64,000 nucleotides of DNA from an uncultured bacterium. GTDB taxonomy: Bacteria > Bacteroidota > Ignavibacteria > Kapaibacteriales > UBA4661. How positions within the stretch are numbered: position 1 is the first letter of the stretch; each line of letters begins with the position of its first letter. The notes under the pieces were generated by a model. That model was not told the origin of the DNA. It did no database searches and saw only the letters and a list, made by a program, of their open reading frames with translations. The translations under genes and the position numbers were made by a program. Below, in pieces: positions 32,894-43,024 of this stretch. The stretch spans positions 71,736 to 135,735 of the forward strand of contig CALCNX010000030.1 of assembly GCA_937899715.1 (NCBI GenBank). The letters run 5' to 3'.

Positions 32894-35416
32894 ATGGTAA
32901 AACGAGCAGCTAAAGCCAACGAAGAAGAACTCACTCCAAGCCCCGATTCTCTTTTTTTTACCGATAGCGAAGACCCTGATTCCTACTCGCTAGAGAACCA
33001 GTTTGCAGAGAATCTCGAATTTCGTTTGGTCAAAGACCGCGAGACGGTCACGCCACAAGATGCCTACAAGGCGCTTGCACTCTCTATCCGCGACCGTATG
33101 ATTCGCTCGTGGATACGGACACAGCGTGAGTATGACAAGCGAGATGTAAAGAAAGTCTATTACCTATCGCTGGAGTTCCTGATGGGGCGTTTGCTGGGGA
33201 ATGCGCTCACCAATATGAATTACCGCGACGAGTGCAAAGACATTATGAAGGCGCTTGGCTATGACCTTGAAGAAATTCGCGACCTTGAGCATGATATGGG
33301 TTTGGGTAATGGTGGACTTGGGCGCTTGGCTGCGTGTTTTCTGGATTCAATGGCAACACTTGAACTTCCGGCGTTTGGCTATGGCATTCGCTATGAGTAT
33401 GGGATTTTTAAGCAAGAAATCGAAAATGGTTATCAAGTAGAATACCCGGATAATTGGCTTCGTTACGGTTCTCCGTGGGAGGTAATGCGCGAGGACTTCA
33501 CATACCGCGTCAAATTCGGCGGGCGAGTAACAAGTTATACAGACGAGCGAGGGAATATGCGCTTTTCGTGGGTGGACACCGAAGACGTACTTGCTGTGGC
33601 GTATGATGTGCCCGTGCCGGGCTATGGCAACAATACCGTCAATAGTCTTCGCCTCTGGCAAGCTACTGCCACACAGGATTTTGATTTTAAGGCATTCGAT
33701 AGCGGCGATTACATGGGTGCAGTGGAAGGGAAAAGCGCGACCGAAACAATTTCCAAAGTGCTGTACCCGAATGACAGCACTGTTGCAGGCAAGATATTAC
33801 GCCTGAAGCAGCAGTACTTCTTCGTGGCTGCGAGTCTGCACGACATTGTGGCGAACTACAAAAAAGTTCACAAAAACTTTGGCGCGTTCCCGAATAAAAT
33901 TGCCATTCAGTTGAACGACACGCACCCTTCTATTGCCATTCCGGAACTCATGAGGATTCTGCTGGACGAAGAGGGCTTGGGGTGGGATGAAGCATGGCAC
34001 GTGACGACAAATACGTTTGCCTATACAAACCATACCGTGCTCTCGGAAGCGCTTGAACGCTGGTCGGTAAGTTTTTTCGAGCAGCTTTTGCCACGCCATT
34101 TGCAAATCATTTACGAAATCAATCACCGCTTTTTGAAAATGGTGCATACCTTTTACAGCGAGAACGATCCTATTATCTCTCGCGTTTCGATTATACAAGA
34201 AGGCGACCACAAAGCGGTGCGCATGGCGAATTTGGCAATTATCGGCTCGCACTCGGTGAATGGTGTAGCAGAGCTGCATACGAAGATTTTATGTAACGAA
34301 CTCTTTAATGATTTCTACCGTTTGCATCCACAGAAGTTCAACAACAAAACCAACGGTATCACGCAGCGACGCTGGCTCAAAAAAGCTAATCCGCCGCTTG
34401 CAGACCTGATTACAAGCCGTATTGGGGACAAATGGATAACAAACCTTGATGAGCTGCGGAAGCTGGAAGATTTTGTGCAGGATGAAGCATTTTGCGATGA
34501 ATGGCGTATTGCCAAAAATCTTGCAAAGCAGCGCCTTATTGAGTATATCTACATCCAAAATGATTACGAAACCCGTATCAATCCTGATTCGATTTTTGAC
34601 AGTCAAGTAAAGCGTCTGCACGAATACAAACGGCAGCTTTTGAATGCGCTTCATACCATTTCGTTGTACAACCGAATCAAAGACAATCCCAACGGCGATT
34701 TTGTGCCGCGTACGGTCTTCTTTGCCGCCAAGTCCGCACCCGGCTATGCGATGGCGAAAAACATCATCAAGCTCATCAATTCTATTGCAACCGTCGTCAA
34801 CAACGACCCCGATGTCGGCGACCGCCTGAAAGTATTTTTCCTGAAAAATTATTCGGTGTCGCTTGCGGAGCGTATCATTCCTGCTTCCGATCTTTCCGAG
34901 CAGATTTCTACCGCTGGACTGGAAGCAAGCGGCACGGGAAATATGAAATTTCAACTGAACGGTGCACTGACAATTGGCACAATGGATGGCGCAAACGTAG
35001 AGATACGCGAAGAAGTCGGCGATGACAATATCGTTATCTTTGGCTTGTTGTCCGACGAAGTTGCAGCGCTACGTTCCAGTTACAATGCGTGGGATTACTA
35101 CAACGGGAATCAGGATTTGAAGCGAGTGCTGGATATGATACGTGATAATTACTTCTCACGCCACGAGCCGGGTATTTTTCAGCCGATCGTTGATTCGCTT
35201 TTGCGCGATGGTGATAAATACTTGGTCTGTGCCGATTATGCCGCGTACATCGAAGCACAAAACCGCGTGAACGAAATGTGGCGTAATCCCACCGAATGGA
35301 CGAAAAAATCTATTTTGAACACTGCCCGCAGTGGGAAGTTCTCCAGCGACCGTACTATCCGCCAGTATGCCGATGAAATCTGGCGTATCAAGCCAGTGAA
35401 GATTGATACGGATTAG
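32894..35416 (+). CDS. glgP: Glycogen/starch phosphorylase
   Basis: Splits alpha-1,4 glucan ends with phosphate to release glucose-1-phosphate; cytoplasmic, PLP-dependent. 840 residues, the normal length of the GT35 family. Signatures: VYYLSLEFLMGRLLGNAL, the DMGLGNGGLGRLAACFLDS nucleotide/glucan region, IQLNDTHPSIAIPELMR, FAYTNHTVLSEALERW, NGITQRRWL, and EASGTGNMKFQLNGALTIG, whose Lys binds PLP. ATG 32894 follows gggagaccacc and gives the usual N-terminus; upstream codons in frame are not needed. It works with the amylase at 8503 to mobilise storage glucan. No glycogen synthase genes are in the window. Confidence 0.94.
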   Translation: MVKRAAKANEEELTPSPDSLFFTDSEDPDSYSLENQFAENLEFRLVKDRETVTPQDAYKALALSIRDRMIRSWIRTQREYDKRDVKKVYYLSLEFLMGRLLGNALTNMNYRDECKDIMKALGYDLEEIRDLEHDMGLGNGGLGRLAACFLDSMATLELPAFGYGIRYEYGIFKQEIENGYQVEYPDNWLRYGSPWEVMREDFTYRVKFGGRVTSYTDERGNMRFSWVDTEDVLAVAYDVPVPGYGNNTVNSLRLWQATATQDFDFKAFDSGDYMGAVEGKSATETISKVLYPNDSTVAGKILRLKQQYFFVAASLHDIVANYKKVHKNFGAFPNKIAIQLNDTHPSIAIPELMRILLDEEGLGWDEAWHVTTNTFAYTNHTVLSEALERWSVSFFEQLLPRHLQIIYEINHRFLKMVHTFYSENDPIISRVSIIQEGDHKAVRMANLAIIGSHSVNGVAELHTKILCNELFNDFYRLHPQKFNNKTNGITQRRWLKKANPPLADLITSRIGDKWITNLDELRKLEDFVQDEAFCDEWRIAKNLAKQRLIEYIYIQNDYETRINPDSIFDSQVKRLHEYKRQLLNALHTISLYNRIKDNPNGDFVPRTVFFAAKSAPGYAMAKNIIKLINSIATVVNNDPDVGDRLKVFFLKNYSVSLAERIIPASDLSEQISTAGLEASGTGNMKFQLNGALTIGTMDGANVEIREEVGDDNIVIFGLLSDEVAALRSSYNAWDYYNGNQDLKRVLDMIRDNYFSRHEPGIFQPIVDSLLRDGDKYLVCADYAAYIEAQNRVNEMWRNPTEWTKKSILNTARSGKFSSDRTIRQYADEIWRIKPVKIDTD

Positions 35417-35527
35417 TGCTTGGGCTTTTGTATGTCCGATTCAGATACCAGTACCATCGTTGCAAATAGACGATGCTTCTAATGTAACTCCCTGCTGTAA
35501 ATAGCAATAGAGCAAACAAATATCACT

Positions 35528-36337
35528 ATGACAGCTACGATTCTTTTCTCGCGTCCCGCTTATCGGTTCTTGATGTCTTGTGTCGTGGTTCTGTGCTGTT
35601 TCACACTGCACAGCACTGCCCAACTCCCCCAAACCCCGATCATACCGGGTCATTCCGCCAACTGGATTGGTGCGGGCATGGATGCTTTTCGTGCCATGAC
35701 GCTTTCTAACCGGGAGATAATGGGCGTTGCCAGCCAGTATGCCGCACAAATGGATATGCAGAATCAACTTGCGCCGCCCAGCAATCCTTACTCTGTACGG
35801 CTTGCGAAGCTCACGGGACGGCATATTCTGGAAGACGGGATGCGGCTCAATTTCCGCGCTTACATCTCACCGCAAATCAATGCGTTTGCCCTTGCTGACG
35901 GCACGGTGCGTGTGTATTCAGGACTGATGGATTACATGACCGACGAGGAGGTGCTGGGCGTTATCGGGCATGAAATCGGGCACGTCAAAAATAATGACCA
36001 CAAAGATAAACTCCGCACAGCGCTTCTTAGCTCGGCGGCACGCAAGGCTGCTGCTACATCCAATAGTATGCTGGGACAGATGGCGACTTCTGCCGTTGGG
36101 GCAGTGGCGGAAAACCTCGTGAACGCGAAATTTTCCCAATCTCAAGAAACCGATGCGGATGATTATGGCTTGCAATTCCTGAAGCGTAACGGCTATAATC
36201 CTCGTGCAATGGCAACGGCGCTACAAAAATTGGCAAAACTGAGTGCCGGGCGCTCCAACTTTGTGCAGCAAATGTTCTCTACGCACCCTGAGCCGCAGAA
36301 ACGTGCGCTTCGCATGGCGAAGATGGTCAGTAAGTAA
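35528..36337 (+). CDS. M48-family metalloprotease, exported
   Basis: 269 residues. An N-terminal hydrophobic segment (FLMSCVVVLCCFTLHS) acts as signal peptide or anchor. The zinc site is VIGHEIGHVKN (HExxH), with a third ligand in QSQETDADDYGLQFL. NAFALADGTVRVYSGLMDYM precedes the site as in LoiP/BepA-like peptidases. The C-terminus ends with FSTHPEPQKRA-like FVQQMFSTHPEPQKRALRM, also typical. Such proteases degrade or quality-control misfolded envelope proteins in the periplasm. The gene is alone, 111 bases after glgP. Confidence 0.9.
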   Translation: MTATILFSRPAYRFLMSCVVVLCCFTLHSTAQLPQTPIIPGHSANWIGAGMDAFRAMTLSNREIMGVASQYAAQMDMQNQLAPPSNPYSVRLAKLTGRHILEDGMRLNFRAYISPQINAFALADGTVRVYSGLMDYMTDEEVLGVIGHEIGHVKNNDHKDKLRTALLSSAARKAAATSNSMLGQMATSAVGAVAENLVNAKFSQSQETDADDYGLQFLKRNGYNPRAMATALQKLAKLSAGRSNFVQQMFSTHPEPQKRALRMAKMVSK

Positions 36338-36530
36338 ATTATTCGCCTTTATCGTTTGGCAGAACACTATTCTCTTCAGCTTGAAATCCTGAATACCTGC
36401 ATTCCGCCGCTTGGAAAGTCATCGTGCGAAAGGTTCTTGTGCTATTGTTCATTTTCTCTGCTCCACCTTCGCCATGCCTTTCGTAGATTGCGGTTCATTC
36501 CATTTCTACTCTTCACTGATTTGTCTTGCT

Positions 36531-38378
36531 ATGACGACACCGCAAAGCTCCTTCACGTGCCTCTGCGCCGCATTGCTCCTGTGCTTCGGTACTCTTCCTG
36601 CGCAACAGTCTACACAGCAGCGTTTCTTGCGCTTTCTGGGGCAGCGCTCCGTTACGACGGGAACGCTCATGCCGACCGTAGAGCCGTTTCGTGCGGGCGT
36701 ACCGACAACGGCGAGTCTGGTGTTTGCTATTATGGATAGCGAGGGGCGGGTTGTGCGGGATGATAGCACAGTTGTAACATTGAGCTTGCAAGGGCAAAAT
36801 ATAGCTGGTGAATCGGAAGGAATGTTCACTTTATCAGATAGTTGCCAAATACTCGGCGGTAGCCAATGTTTTGCCGTTGTGATTGGATGTCAATTAGGAC
36901 CAATTCCAATGCGGGCTTCATCGGGTGTGGTTGAATTTACGGGATTACGTCTCTCTGGAAAATCTACCACGCAGGCTGTACTTACGTGTTCTGCCGCTAC
37001 GCTTAACTCCACTGTACTCACAGTTTCTCTAATTGGCGGCAAAGTAAGATGGTTTCAATTTGAGCGTATGAAAAATGGTCTTCTGACTGTACCAGGTAAA
37101 TTTTTCGGTGATTTATTTGGAACTGTAAAAGATATAATCGGAACATCCCCATTTATTGAAATAGGGAAATCGGTAATTATTGGAACAGATAGTACCGATT
37201 ATCGCTATATCACGATTCGTGCGGTAGATTGGTGGAATAATACCGCCACTATTCCTACGACCGTAGGTATCTTTGCCAGTGGCGGCACACCACCAATAGA
37301 TCAACAGCGCAGCCCCTTGCTTGGGCAGATGGCAAATACCGACCCTAAAACCGGCATAGCGGAATTCAAAGATTTTCAGATTTTGGGAGTCACGGCGAGC
37401 AACATATCGTTGCATTTTTACTCAACACAAATGAATGGAGAAGAATATATTGAATCGGTAAGGGGATCTCGTCCGTGGGCTACAAGAACAGTATCTCTCA
37501 AAAATAGTGCTTCATTAACTTGCTCACCTGGCAATCCCGGCGCTTTAGGAATCAACGTTGTTCCTAATTCAGCGGTGGGTTTGGCACCAATCGGTACCTC
37601 AGAATTGATACCTGGATGGGCAGGTTACCAAACCGCGCGCCGTTTTCCATCTTCATTTGAAATTGGCAAATCTAATGCTTCCGACACAAGTCGTTGGTTC
37701 TATTTACAAGCAATTGACAAATTCGGCAACCGCGTGGATAACGGACCCAACGCCTACAATGGCGGCACAGCGACTATCCATTTCGCTACGCCTGAAGAAG
37801 GTTTGCCCCGCAGCACCACGTCAAGGTTTCAATTTTCCGCAAGTAACGATCCGTTTGTTCGTGTAAATAGCCAGCGTTTTGTTGCCACAGGCACAAGTGC
37901 TGTTGCGGTCAATGGGCTGTACACGTTCAATAACTTCATGCCGCTTGCTCCTGCCAGCATGGGCGCGACAGATATGGTTGTCATGACCTTTGAAGACACT
38001 GCGCTCAAGGGCGTAAATTCACCGTTTCCGTTAGTGCCATGGCTCTTCCGTCCGATACCGCCCATCACGACTGCCACGACGACATTTGTGCGCACAACGG
38101 ATGTGCGATTACACGAGGAAGCATCGGGACTATACGCAACGCCCAATCCTGCCTCCGATGCGCTCCACATCGCTCTTGCCTTGCCCGAGAGCGCACCCGT
38201 GCTTATGCGCGTGGAAGATATGCTGGGGCGTACTCTGCTGCGGCATGAAGAGCAATCCGCCATGCAGGGAGCATTTACAACAACGCTGGACGTGAGCCGT
38301 CTTCCACAAGGTGTATACACGCTGCACGTGCAGTCTGGGCGTGAGCGCTGGACGCGGCGCGTGATTGTTCTGCGCTAA
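36531..38378 (+). CDS. Secreted protein with T9SS sorting domain
   Basis: 615 residues. ATG 36531 begins a signal peptide (LCAALLLCFGTLPAQQ). The body is beta-rich with several Ig-like or filamin-like segments (VPTTASLVFAIMDSEGRVV; WFYLQAIDKFGNRVDNGP; YITIRAVDWWNNTATIPT), each reading like a repeated beta-sandwich with an Asp/Asn-rich loop. The C-terminal 85 residues are a T9SS type A domain: LYATPNPASDALHIALAL, RVEDMLGRTLL, LPQGVYTLHVQ, ending RRVIVLR. It is probably a cell-surface or secreted adhesin- or scaffold-like protein. No catalytic motif was seen. The middle of the gene is more AT-rich than its ends. Confidence 0.82.
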   Translation: MTTPQSSFTCLCAALLLCFGTLPAQQSTQQRFLRFLGQRSVTTGTLMPTVEPFRAGVPTTASLVFAIMDSEGRVVRDDSTVVTLSLQGQNIAGESEGMFTLSDSCQILGGSQCFAVVIGCQLGPIPMRASSGVVEFTGLRLSGKSTTQAVLTCSAATLNSTVLTVSLIGGKVRWFQFERMKNGLLTVPGKFFGDLFGTVKDIIGTSPFIEIGKSVIIGTDSTDYRYITIRAVDWWNNTATIPTTVGIFASGGTPPIDQQRSPLLGQMANTDPKTGIAEFKDFQILGVTASNISLHFYSTQMNGEEYIESVRGSRPWATRTVSLKNSASLTCSPGNPGALGINVVPNSAVGLAPIGTSELIPGWAGYQTARRFPSSFEIGKSNASDTSRWFYLQAIDKFGNRVDNGPNAYNGGTATIHFATPEEGLPRSTTSRFQFSASNDPFVRVNSQRFVATGTSAVAVNGLYTFNNFMPLAPASMGATDMVVMTFEDTALKGVNSPFPLVPWLFRPIPPITTATTTFVRTTDVRLHEEASGLYATPNPASDALHIALALPESAPVLMRVEDMLGRTLLRHEEQSAMQGAFTTTLDVSRLPQGVYTLHVQSGRERWTRRVIVLR

Positions 38379-38427
38379 CCAATCCTCCAACAATCATCAT
38401 ACTCTTGATTCATTATTTTTACGATTC

Positions 38428-39276
38428 ATGCAGCAAATTTCCTCCGCCAGCGCCATGCAGCGCCTCGCTTTGGATGCCCGTAGAAGCGGCAAATACATTG
38501 GTGTTGTGCCCACGATGGGCTATCTCCACGATGGTCATGCGTCGCTTATTCGTGAAGCCCGCTCGCAAAGCGACCTTGTGATTACCACTATTTTCGTCAA
38601 TCCGCTTCAGTTTGCACCGAATGAAGATTTTTCGCGGTATCCGCGTGATTTGGAGCGCGACACGCTCCTTGCCGAAGAAGCTGGCTGCGACGTGCTTTTC
38701 ACGCCCACGCCGGAGGAGATGTACCCGCCCGGATTCGATGCCACTATCTCCATCGGCGGCGTAACGGCTCCCTTTGAAGGCGTTTTTCGCCCGACGCATT
38801 ACGACGGCGTGGCGACAGTGGTAGCAAAACTCCTCACACTCACCCAAGCAGACAAGGCATTTTTCGGACAAAAAGACTATCAGCAGTGTATGGTCGTCCG
38901 TAAACTTGTGCGCGACCTTTCGATGCCCCACGAAATTATTGTCTGCCCCACGCGCCGCGAGGCAGACGGCTTGGCAATGAGTTCGCGGAATGTGTATCTC
39001 TCGCCGGAGAACCGCACAAAAGCTACCGTTCTACACAAAGCACTCCAAGCCGCACAAACGCTCATTCGCACAGGAGAACGTCGTCGTGCAAGAATAGAAG
39101 CGCTTTTGAGCGAGACCATCATGGCAGAAAGCGGCTTCACGATTGATTACGCCGCCGCAGCCGACAGCGCGACGCTGGAGCAGCCCTCGGAGGCTTTCGC
39201 GCCAGAACAAGGAATTGTGCTTCTTCTGGCGGTGCGCTTAGGTGGCACACGGCTTATTGATAACCTCGTTGTCTAA
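38428..39276 (+). CDS. panC: Pantothenate synthetase
   Basis: Joins pantoate and beta-alanine with ATP to give pantothenate, the precursor of coenzyme A; cytoplasmic. 282 residues, normal length. VPTMGYLHDGHASLIREA holds the HxGH nucleotide motif, then TTIFVNPLQFAPNEDFSRYP, FFGQKDYQQ and SSRNVYLSPENR (second signature). ATG 38428 matches the family N-terminus. The DinB-like gene starts 6 bases after the stop. panB and panD are not in the window. Confidence 0.95.
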   Translation: MQQISSASAMQRLALDARRSGKYIGVVPTMGYLHDGHASLIREARSQSDLVITTIFVNPLQFAPNEDFSRYPRDLERDTLLAEEAGCDVLFTPTPEEMYPPGFDATISIGGVTAPFEGVFRPTHYDGVATVVAKLLTLTQADKAFFGQKDYQQCMVVRKLVRDLSMPHEIIVCPTRREADGLAMSSRNVYLSPENRTKATVLHKALQAAQTLIRTGERRRARIEALLSETIMAESGFTIDYAAAADSATLEQPSEAFAPEQGIVLLLAVRLGGTRLIDNLVV

Positions 39277-39282
39277 AAAAAT

Positions 39283-39855
39283 ATGACTATTCCTCAGCAA
39301 CTTCACGGCTTCGCCACAGAACTCGACGAACTCACGCTACACGTTCAAAGCACATTTGGAGCACTCTCCGAGCCGCACCTTAACTGGAAACCTAGCGCCG
39401 ACAAATGGAGTATTGCCCAGTGCTTCCATCACATTATCACGAGCAATACCACGTATTTTGCTACATTTGATGCTGTAAAGTCGGGCACATACTCGCCAAC
39501 GCTCTGGCAGCGCGTTCCCTTTGTGCCTGTGATTATCGGACGCGAAATGGTCAAAGCCATCGGTCGTGTACCAAATCAGCCGATAAAAACGTCCACTATT
39601 TTCGAGCCTTCCAAAAGCACGATTGCGCGGGAAATAATTAGTGGTTTTGCCCTTCATCAAAAGCGCGTCGTCGAGTATTTACGCCACTTTGCCGAAAGCG
39701 ATATTGCCACCGAAGACATCATCATTTCCCTATCGGTTTCACCCGTTCTTATTGCACCGCTTTCTGACGTGCTGACGATGACGGTCAACCACGCATTTCG
39801 CCACGTGCTGCAAGCTGAAAAGGTGATGAATATGGTCAATTTTGGTATTTCGTAG
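39283..39855 (+). CDS. DinB-like four-helix protein
   Basis: 190 residues. LNWKPSADKWSIAQCFHHII near the N-terminus is the DinB_2 signature, in which the His and later His residues (MTVNHAFRHVLQAEKV) can form a metal site. Known members include bacillithiol S-transferases and putative metal hydrolases; no specific substrate can be given. It is translationally close to panC (6-base gap). No signal peptide or membrane segment. Confidence 0.8.
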   Translation: MTIPQQLHGFATELDELTLHVQSTFGALSEPHLNWKPSADKWSIAQCFHHIITSNTTYFATFDAVKSGTYSPTLWQRVPFVPVIIGREMVKAIGRVPNQPIKTSTIFEPSKSTIAREIISGFALHQKRVVEYLRHFAESDIATEDIIISLSVSPVLIAPLSDVLTMTVNHAFRHVLQAEKVMNMVNFGIS

Positions 39856-40010
39856 CGGGTTGTGAGTTTGCTATATCATATCGAAAAAACTACTTTACCA
39901 TTCCATCACTTCTGCTTTACTTATCCCCTCCGATTTACTATATTAGATACAACTCGTGCGTGCGTATGTGTCATGCTACCTTTATAGTGTTCTTATTTTT
40001 AGGAGGCTTT

Positions 40011-42266
40011 ATGCAGAAGGTTATACGCTTTTCGCTTGTGCTATTGATGCTTGCTGCGCTCAACAGCATATATGTTTTTGCTCAACAGCAGCCACCACCA
40101 ACTTCCAATCTTGAGGATCTCTCATTGGAAGACCTGCTCAACGTCGAAATTAGCGTTGCGTCCAACGTTATTTCTGACAAAGACAAACAGCCCGTTTCCG
40201 TTACCACCATTACTCGCCGCCAATTAGAACTCTGCGGCGCTCGCACACTTGCCGATGCTTTGATGTTTTTTGTGCCCGGATTTTTTGTTACTGAAGACCA
40301 AGACGACGTGATTATGGCGTTTCGTGGTCTTGCACCCGACAACAATTCAAAGGTGATGCTGCTTTTGAATGGGCAGAACATGAATACCGAGTTTTTCTGG
40401 GGTCCTCCGTATGCCTTGTTGACTGCATCGAACTACACGTTCATTGAGCGCGTCGAAGTGATTCGCGGACCCGGCTCCGTCACGTTGGGGCAGGGAGCGC
40501 TTTTGGGTGTTATTAACATTGTAACGGCAAAAGGCGCAGATTTGAAAGGTGATACCGCCATTGGCTTAGACGCTGCCGTGAGCGCCGGAGCAGACAATTT
40601 GCTTCTGGGGCAAGTGATGGGGCGTGCCAAGATAGGCGATGCAAAAGCTGCGTTCACTATCTCGCGCGGTGCATATGGTGGGCAGCAATATCGCAACGAA
40701 GGCAACGCCCGCCGTGAAAATCAGGGCTTTGCCGGCGGAACTGCTTTCGACATGGGACACCGTCTCAAGCGTAACGATAATCTTTTTGTGCAGGGCAATA
40801 TCGAATACAAAGGGCTTGAGATTAACGCGCTGTATGCGGACAACCAGCAGGATTTATACAATTTTTACCGTGACCGCGAGGTTTTTGGACAGTCGCTCGC
40901 GGCTCTGAATGTGGCATACAAGTTCCAGTTCAGCAAAGACATTCACCTCAAAACGTCTGCTTCGTTTATCCAAGATGATATTCGGCTTTCCTCCCTGACG
41001 GGCACTACTATGGGCGGTACACGCGAAGACCGCTACGGCGCTTCGGCAGTGCTGACGGCGGACAATCTTTTCAAAGGTAACAAGCTCGCCGTCGGCGTGG
41101 AATATCGCCGCTATGAGATGGGTAAGAAGAATCGCTTTGGTAACAATTTTATTGCGAACGTCATTGGAAAATTTAACCCCGCTACCGCTAACACTGACCT
41201 TGTGATGGGCTATCGGAACGACATCAACGTCATCTCAGTCTTTGCTGAAGATTTCTATTCGGTTAATGAGCAACTTGACATCTTTGCCGCAGCCCGCTTC
41301 GACAGCCACACCGGCTGGGGAACAAACGTTTCACCCCGCATTGGTGCGCTCTTTGCGGCGAATAAAGATTTACGTTTTCGCTTGGGCTATCAAATGGGCT
41401 TTCGCGGCGGTGTAGGCTTGACTTATAGCGGCGGTTATCGGAACGATGGCTATTTACGGAGTTCAAACTTGCAAAATATTGAAGCCGCACGGATTCCGGG
41501 TGAAACTAATCGTCCGATTGTACGCCCTGAGATTATGAACAGCATTGAATTTGCCGTCAACTACCAGATTCTGCCAGGTTTGAAAGTGGATGCGGTTGGT
41601 TTTTATAACATCGTTAATAGTATTCTCGATGTCGGTGTTATCTACAAAGACCCGGTCAGTGGTGCGATGCCACAGCCATCACAGTTTAACATGGTACCTG
41701 TTGGAAGCGGCGCAACGCGCGACGTACCAGGCGACTGGAATGGGTTTTGGTTTTTCAAGAATGCCTCCGGTAGCCTTAGTCAATGGGGTGCGGAAGCAAC
41801 GCTGTCGTACTCAAGCGATAGTTGGAACGTGAGCCTCAGTCACTCACTAGTAAAGGTAGCATCTGTAACGGCAGAGCAAGAAGCAGACGCACGGAGCGGC
41901 AACAGTATGTACCTCACGTTGGACAAAACATCGAATAGTATTCGCCATAAAGTATATCCCGAAAACGTCACGCGCCTGAACGTTTTGGCGACACCGTTCA
42001 AAGGATTTGACGTTGCGGTAAACGGTATGCTGTATTCAGATTGGCTTGCTCCCGATGGCTCAGTCGGCAAAGGCGCATTGCTGCTGAATGTCGGCGCAAG
42101 CTACGATATTTTGCCCAATGTTGAACTCTCTGTGAACGTAGCAAATATAGCAAACCAAACGCCGCTTTACCCGATGAACGCTAATGCAGGTGGTCCGGGC
42201 TTGCAACCGGGCGCACCGACGATTGAAACGACCACGTTTTGGGGACGCTTGCGCGTTCATTTCTGA
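40011..42266 (+). CDS. TonB-dependent outer membrane receptor
   Basis: 751 residues. A signal peptide (FSLVLLMLAALNSIYVFAQ) is followed by an EDLSLEDLLNVEISVASN lead and a plug domain (VSVTTITRRQLELCGARTLADAL; IERVEVIRGPGSVTLGQGAL; GVINIVTAKG). A 22-strand barrel ends TFWGRLRVHF, with terminal Phe. It should import a scarce ligand such as a metal complex or vitamin, driven by TonB. Shine-Dalgarno aggagg lies 4-5 bases before ATG 40011. It is alone and followed by a nested inverted repeat. No ligand-specific genes are adjacent, so the substrate is open. Confidence 0.92.
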   Translation: MQKVIRFSLVLLMLAALNSIYVFAQQQPPPTSNLEDLSLEDLLNVEISVASNVISDKDKQPVSVTTITRRQLELCGARTLADALMFFVPGFFVTEDQDDVIMAFRGLAPDNNSKVMLLLNGQNMNTEFFWGPPYALLTASNYTFIERVEVIRGPGSVTLGQGALLGVINIVTAKGADLKGDTAIGLDAAVSAGADNLLLGQVMGRAKIGDAKAAFTISRGAYGGQQYRNEGNARRENQGFAGGTAFDMGHRLKRNDNLFVQGNIEYKGLEINALYADNQQDLYNFYRDREVFGQSLAALNVAYKFQFSKDIHLKTSASFIQDDIRLSSLTGTTMGGTREDRYGASAVLTADNLFKGNKLAVGVEYRRYEMGKKNRFGNNFIANVIGKFNPATANTDLVMGYRNDINVISVFAEDFYSVNEQLDIFAAARFDSHTGWGTNVSPRIGALFAANKDLRFRLGYQMGFRGGVGLTYSGGYRNDGYLRSSNLQNIEAARIPGETNRPIVRPEIMNSIEFAVNYQILPGLKVDAVGFYNIVNSILDVGVIYKDPVSGAMPQPSQFNMVPVGSGATRDVPGDWNGFWFFKNASGSLSQWGAEATLSYSSDSWNVSLSHSLVKVASVTAEQEADARSGNSMYLTLDKTSNSIRHKVYPENVTRLNVLATPFKGFDVAVNGMLYSDWLAPDGSVGKGALLLNVGASYDILPNVELSVNVANIANQTPLYPMNANAGGPGLQPGAPTIETTTFWGRLRVHF

Positions 42267-42294
42267 GATTGATTTGAATACACTTTTCTGATTA

Positions 42295-42380
42295 TGGAGT
42301 GCAAACGCACGTTTGTCCGTGAAATTTTCCGTATTTTTATGCGTATATTCACGGAGGCAAGCCAGAGCGTTTGCACTCTA
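42295..42380. repeat. Nested inverted repeat between the receptor and gmhA
   Basis: Outer arms: gagtgcaaacgc (42297-42308) against gcgtttgcactc (42367-42378), 12 of 12, plus one wobble and one pair outside. Inner arms: tccgtgaa (42316-42323) against ttcacgga (42348-42355), 8 of 8. The loop is about 24 bases. No T-run follows directly. It may fold as a large RNA hairpin or be a small mobile palindrome; it is also a possible processing or termination site for the receptor mRNA. Confidence 0.6.
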
Positions 42381-42409
42381 TTTGTTTTTGTACCACCCCG
42401 TAAATATCT

Positions 42410-43024
42410 ATGCCCAAGCCGACCACATCCTTTCAACACCTTATTTCATCGAGCATACAAGCCTCTATTACGACTAAAGAGCGCCTTCTTGCCGAGTGCG
42501 CAGAAGCAATCGGCGCGGCGGGCAATCTTCTTGCCTCCACGCTGGAGAATGGCGGTAAAATCTTGCTGTGCGGCAATGGCGGTAGTGCTGCCGACGCGCA
42601 GCATATCGCAGCAGAACTGGTGATTCGTTACCGTTCGGGGGTGAACCGTCGCGCGCTTCCGGCGCTCGCACTCACCGTTGACCCGTCCATGCTGACAGCA
42701 GGGGCAAATGATTTGGGCTACGATGCCGTTTTTGCACGAGGTGTGGAGGCTCTTGGTCGCAAAGGAGATGCACTTATCGCCATTACCACCAGTGGAAATT
42801 CGCCAAGCATTATGCGGGCTGCAGAAGCGGCAAAAGCGCAAGGAATACGTGTCGTCGGGCTTTTGGGCTGTGGTGGCGGAAAGATGCTGCCTCTTTGCGA
42901 TATGGCAGTAGTCGTGCCAAGCAGTGTGACGGCGCGGATTCAGGAATCGCACATTCTCGTGGGTCATATTTGGTGCGAAATGATTGAAGAAACCTTGTTT
43001 CCTGATCTCTTTCCGGCTGCATGA
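42410..43024 (+). CDS. gmhA: Phosphoheptose isomerase (SIS domain)
   Basis: Converts sedoheptulose-7-phosphate to heptose-7-phosphate, the first step of heptose synthesis for LPS core or S-layer glycans. 204 residues: ILLCGNGGSAADAQHIAAEL (SIS signature with the metal His), LTAGANDLGYDAVFARGVEAL, AITTSGNSPSIMRAAEAA and the C-terminal ESHILVGHIWCEMIEETLF with the metal-binding His and Glu. Its stop overlaps the start of the ATP-grasp gene (ATGA at 43021-43024), so the two are translationally coupled. Other heptose genes (hldE, gmhB) are not in view. Confidence 0.9.
   Translation: MPKPTTSFQHLISSSIQASITTKERLLAECAEAIGAAGNLLASTLENGGKILLCGNGGSAADAQHIAAELVIRYRSGVNRRALPALALTVDPSMLTAGANDLGYDAVFARGVEALGRKGDALIAITTSGNSPSIMRAAEAAKAQGIRVVGLLGCGGGKMLPLCDMAVVVPSSVTARIQESHILVGHIWCEMIEETLFPDLFPAA

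Noticed and set aside
34289..34954. Minus-strand open frame of 221 codons opposite glgP
   Set aside because: Antisense to strongly conserved glycogen phosphorylase motifs.
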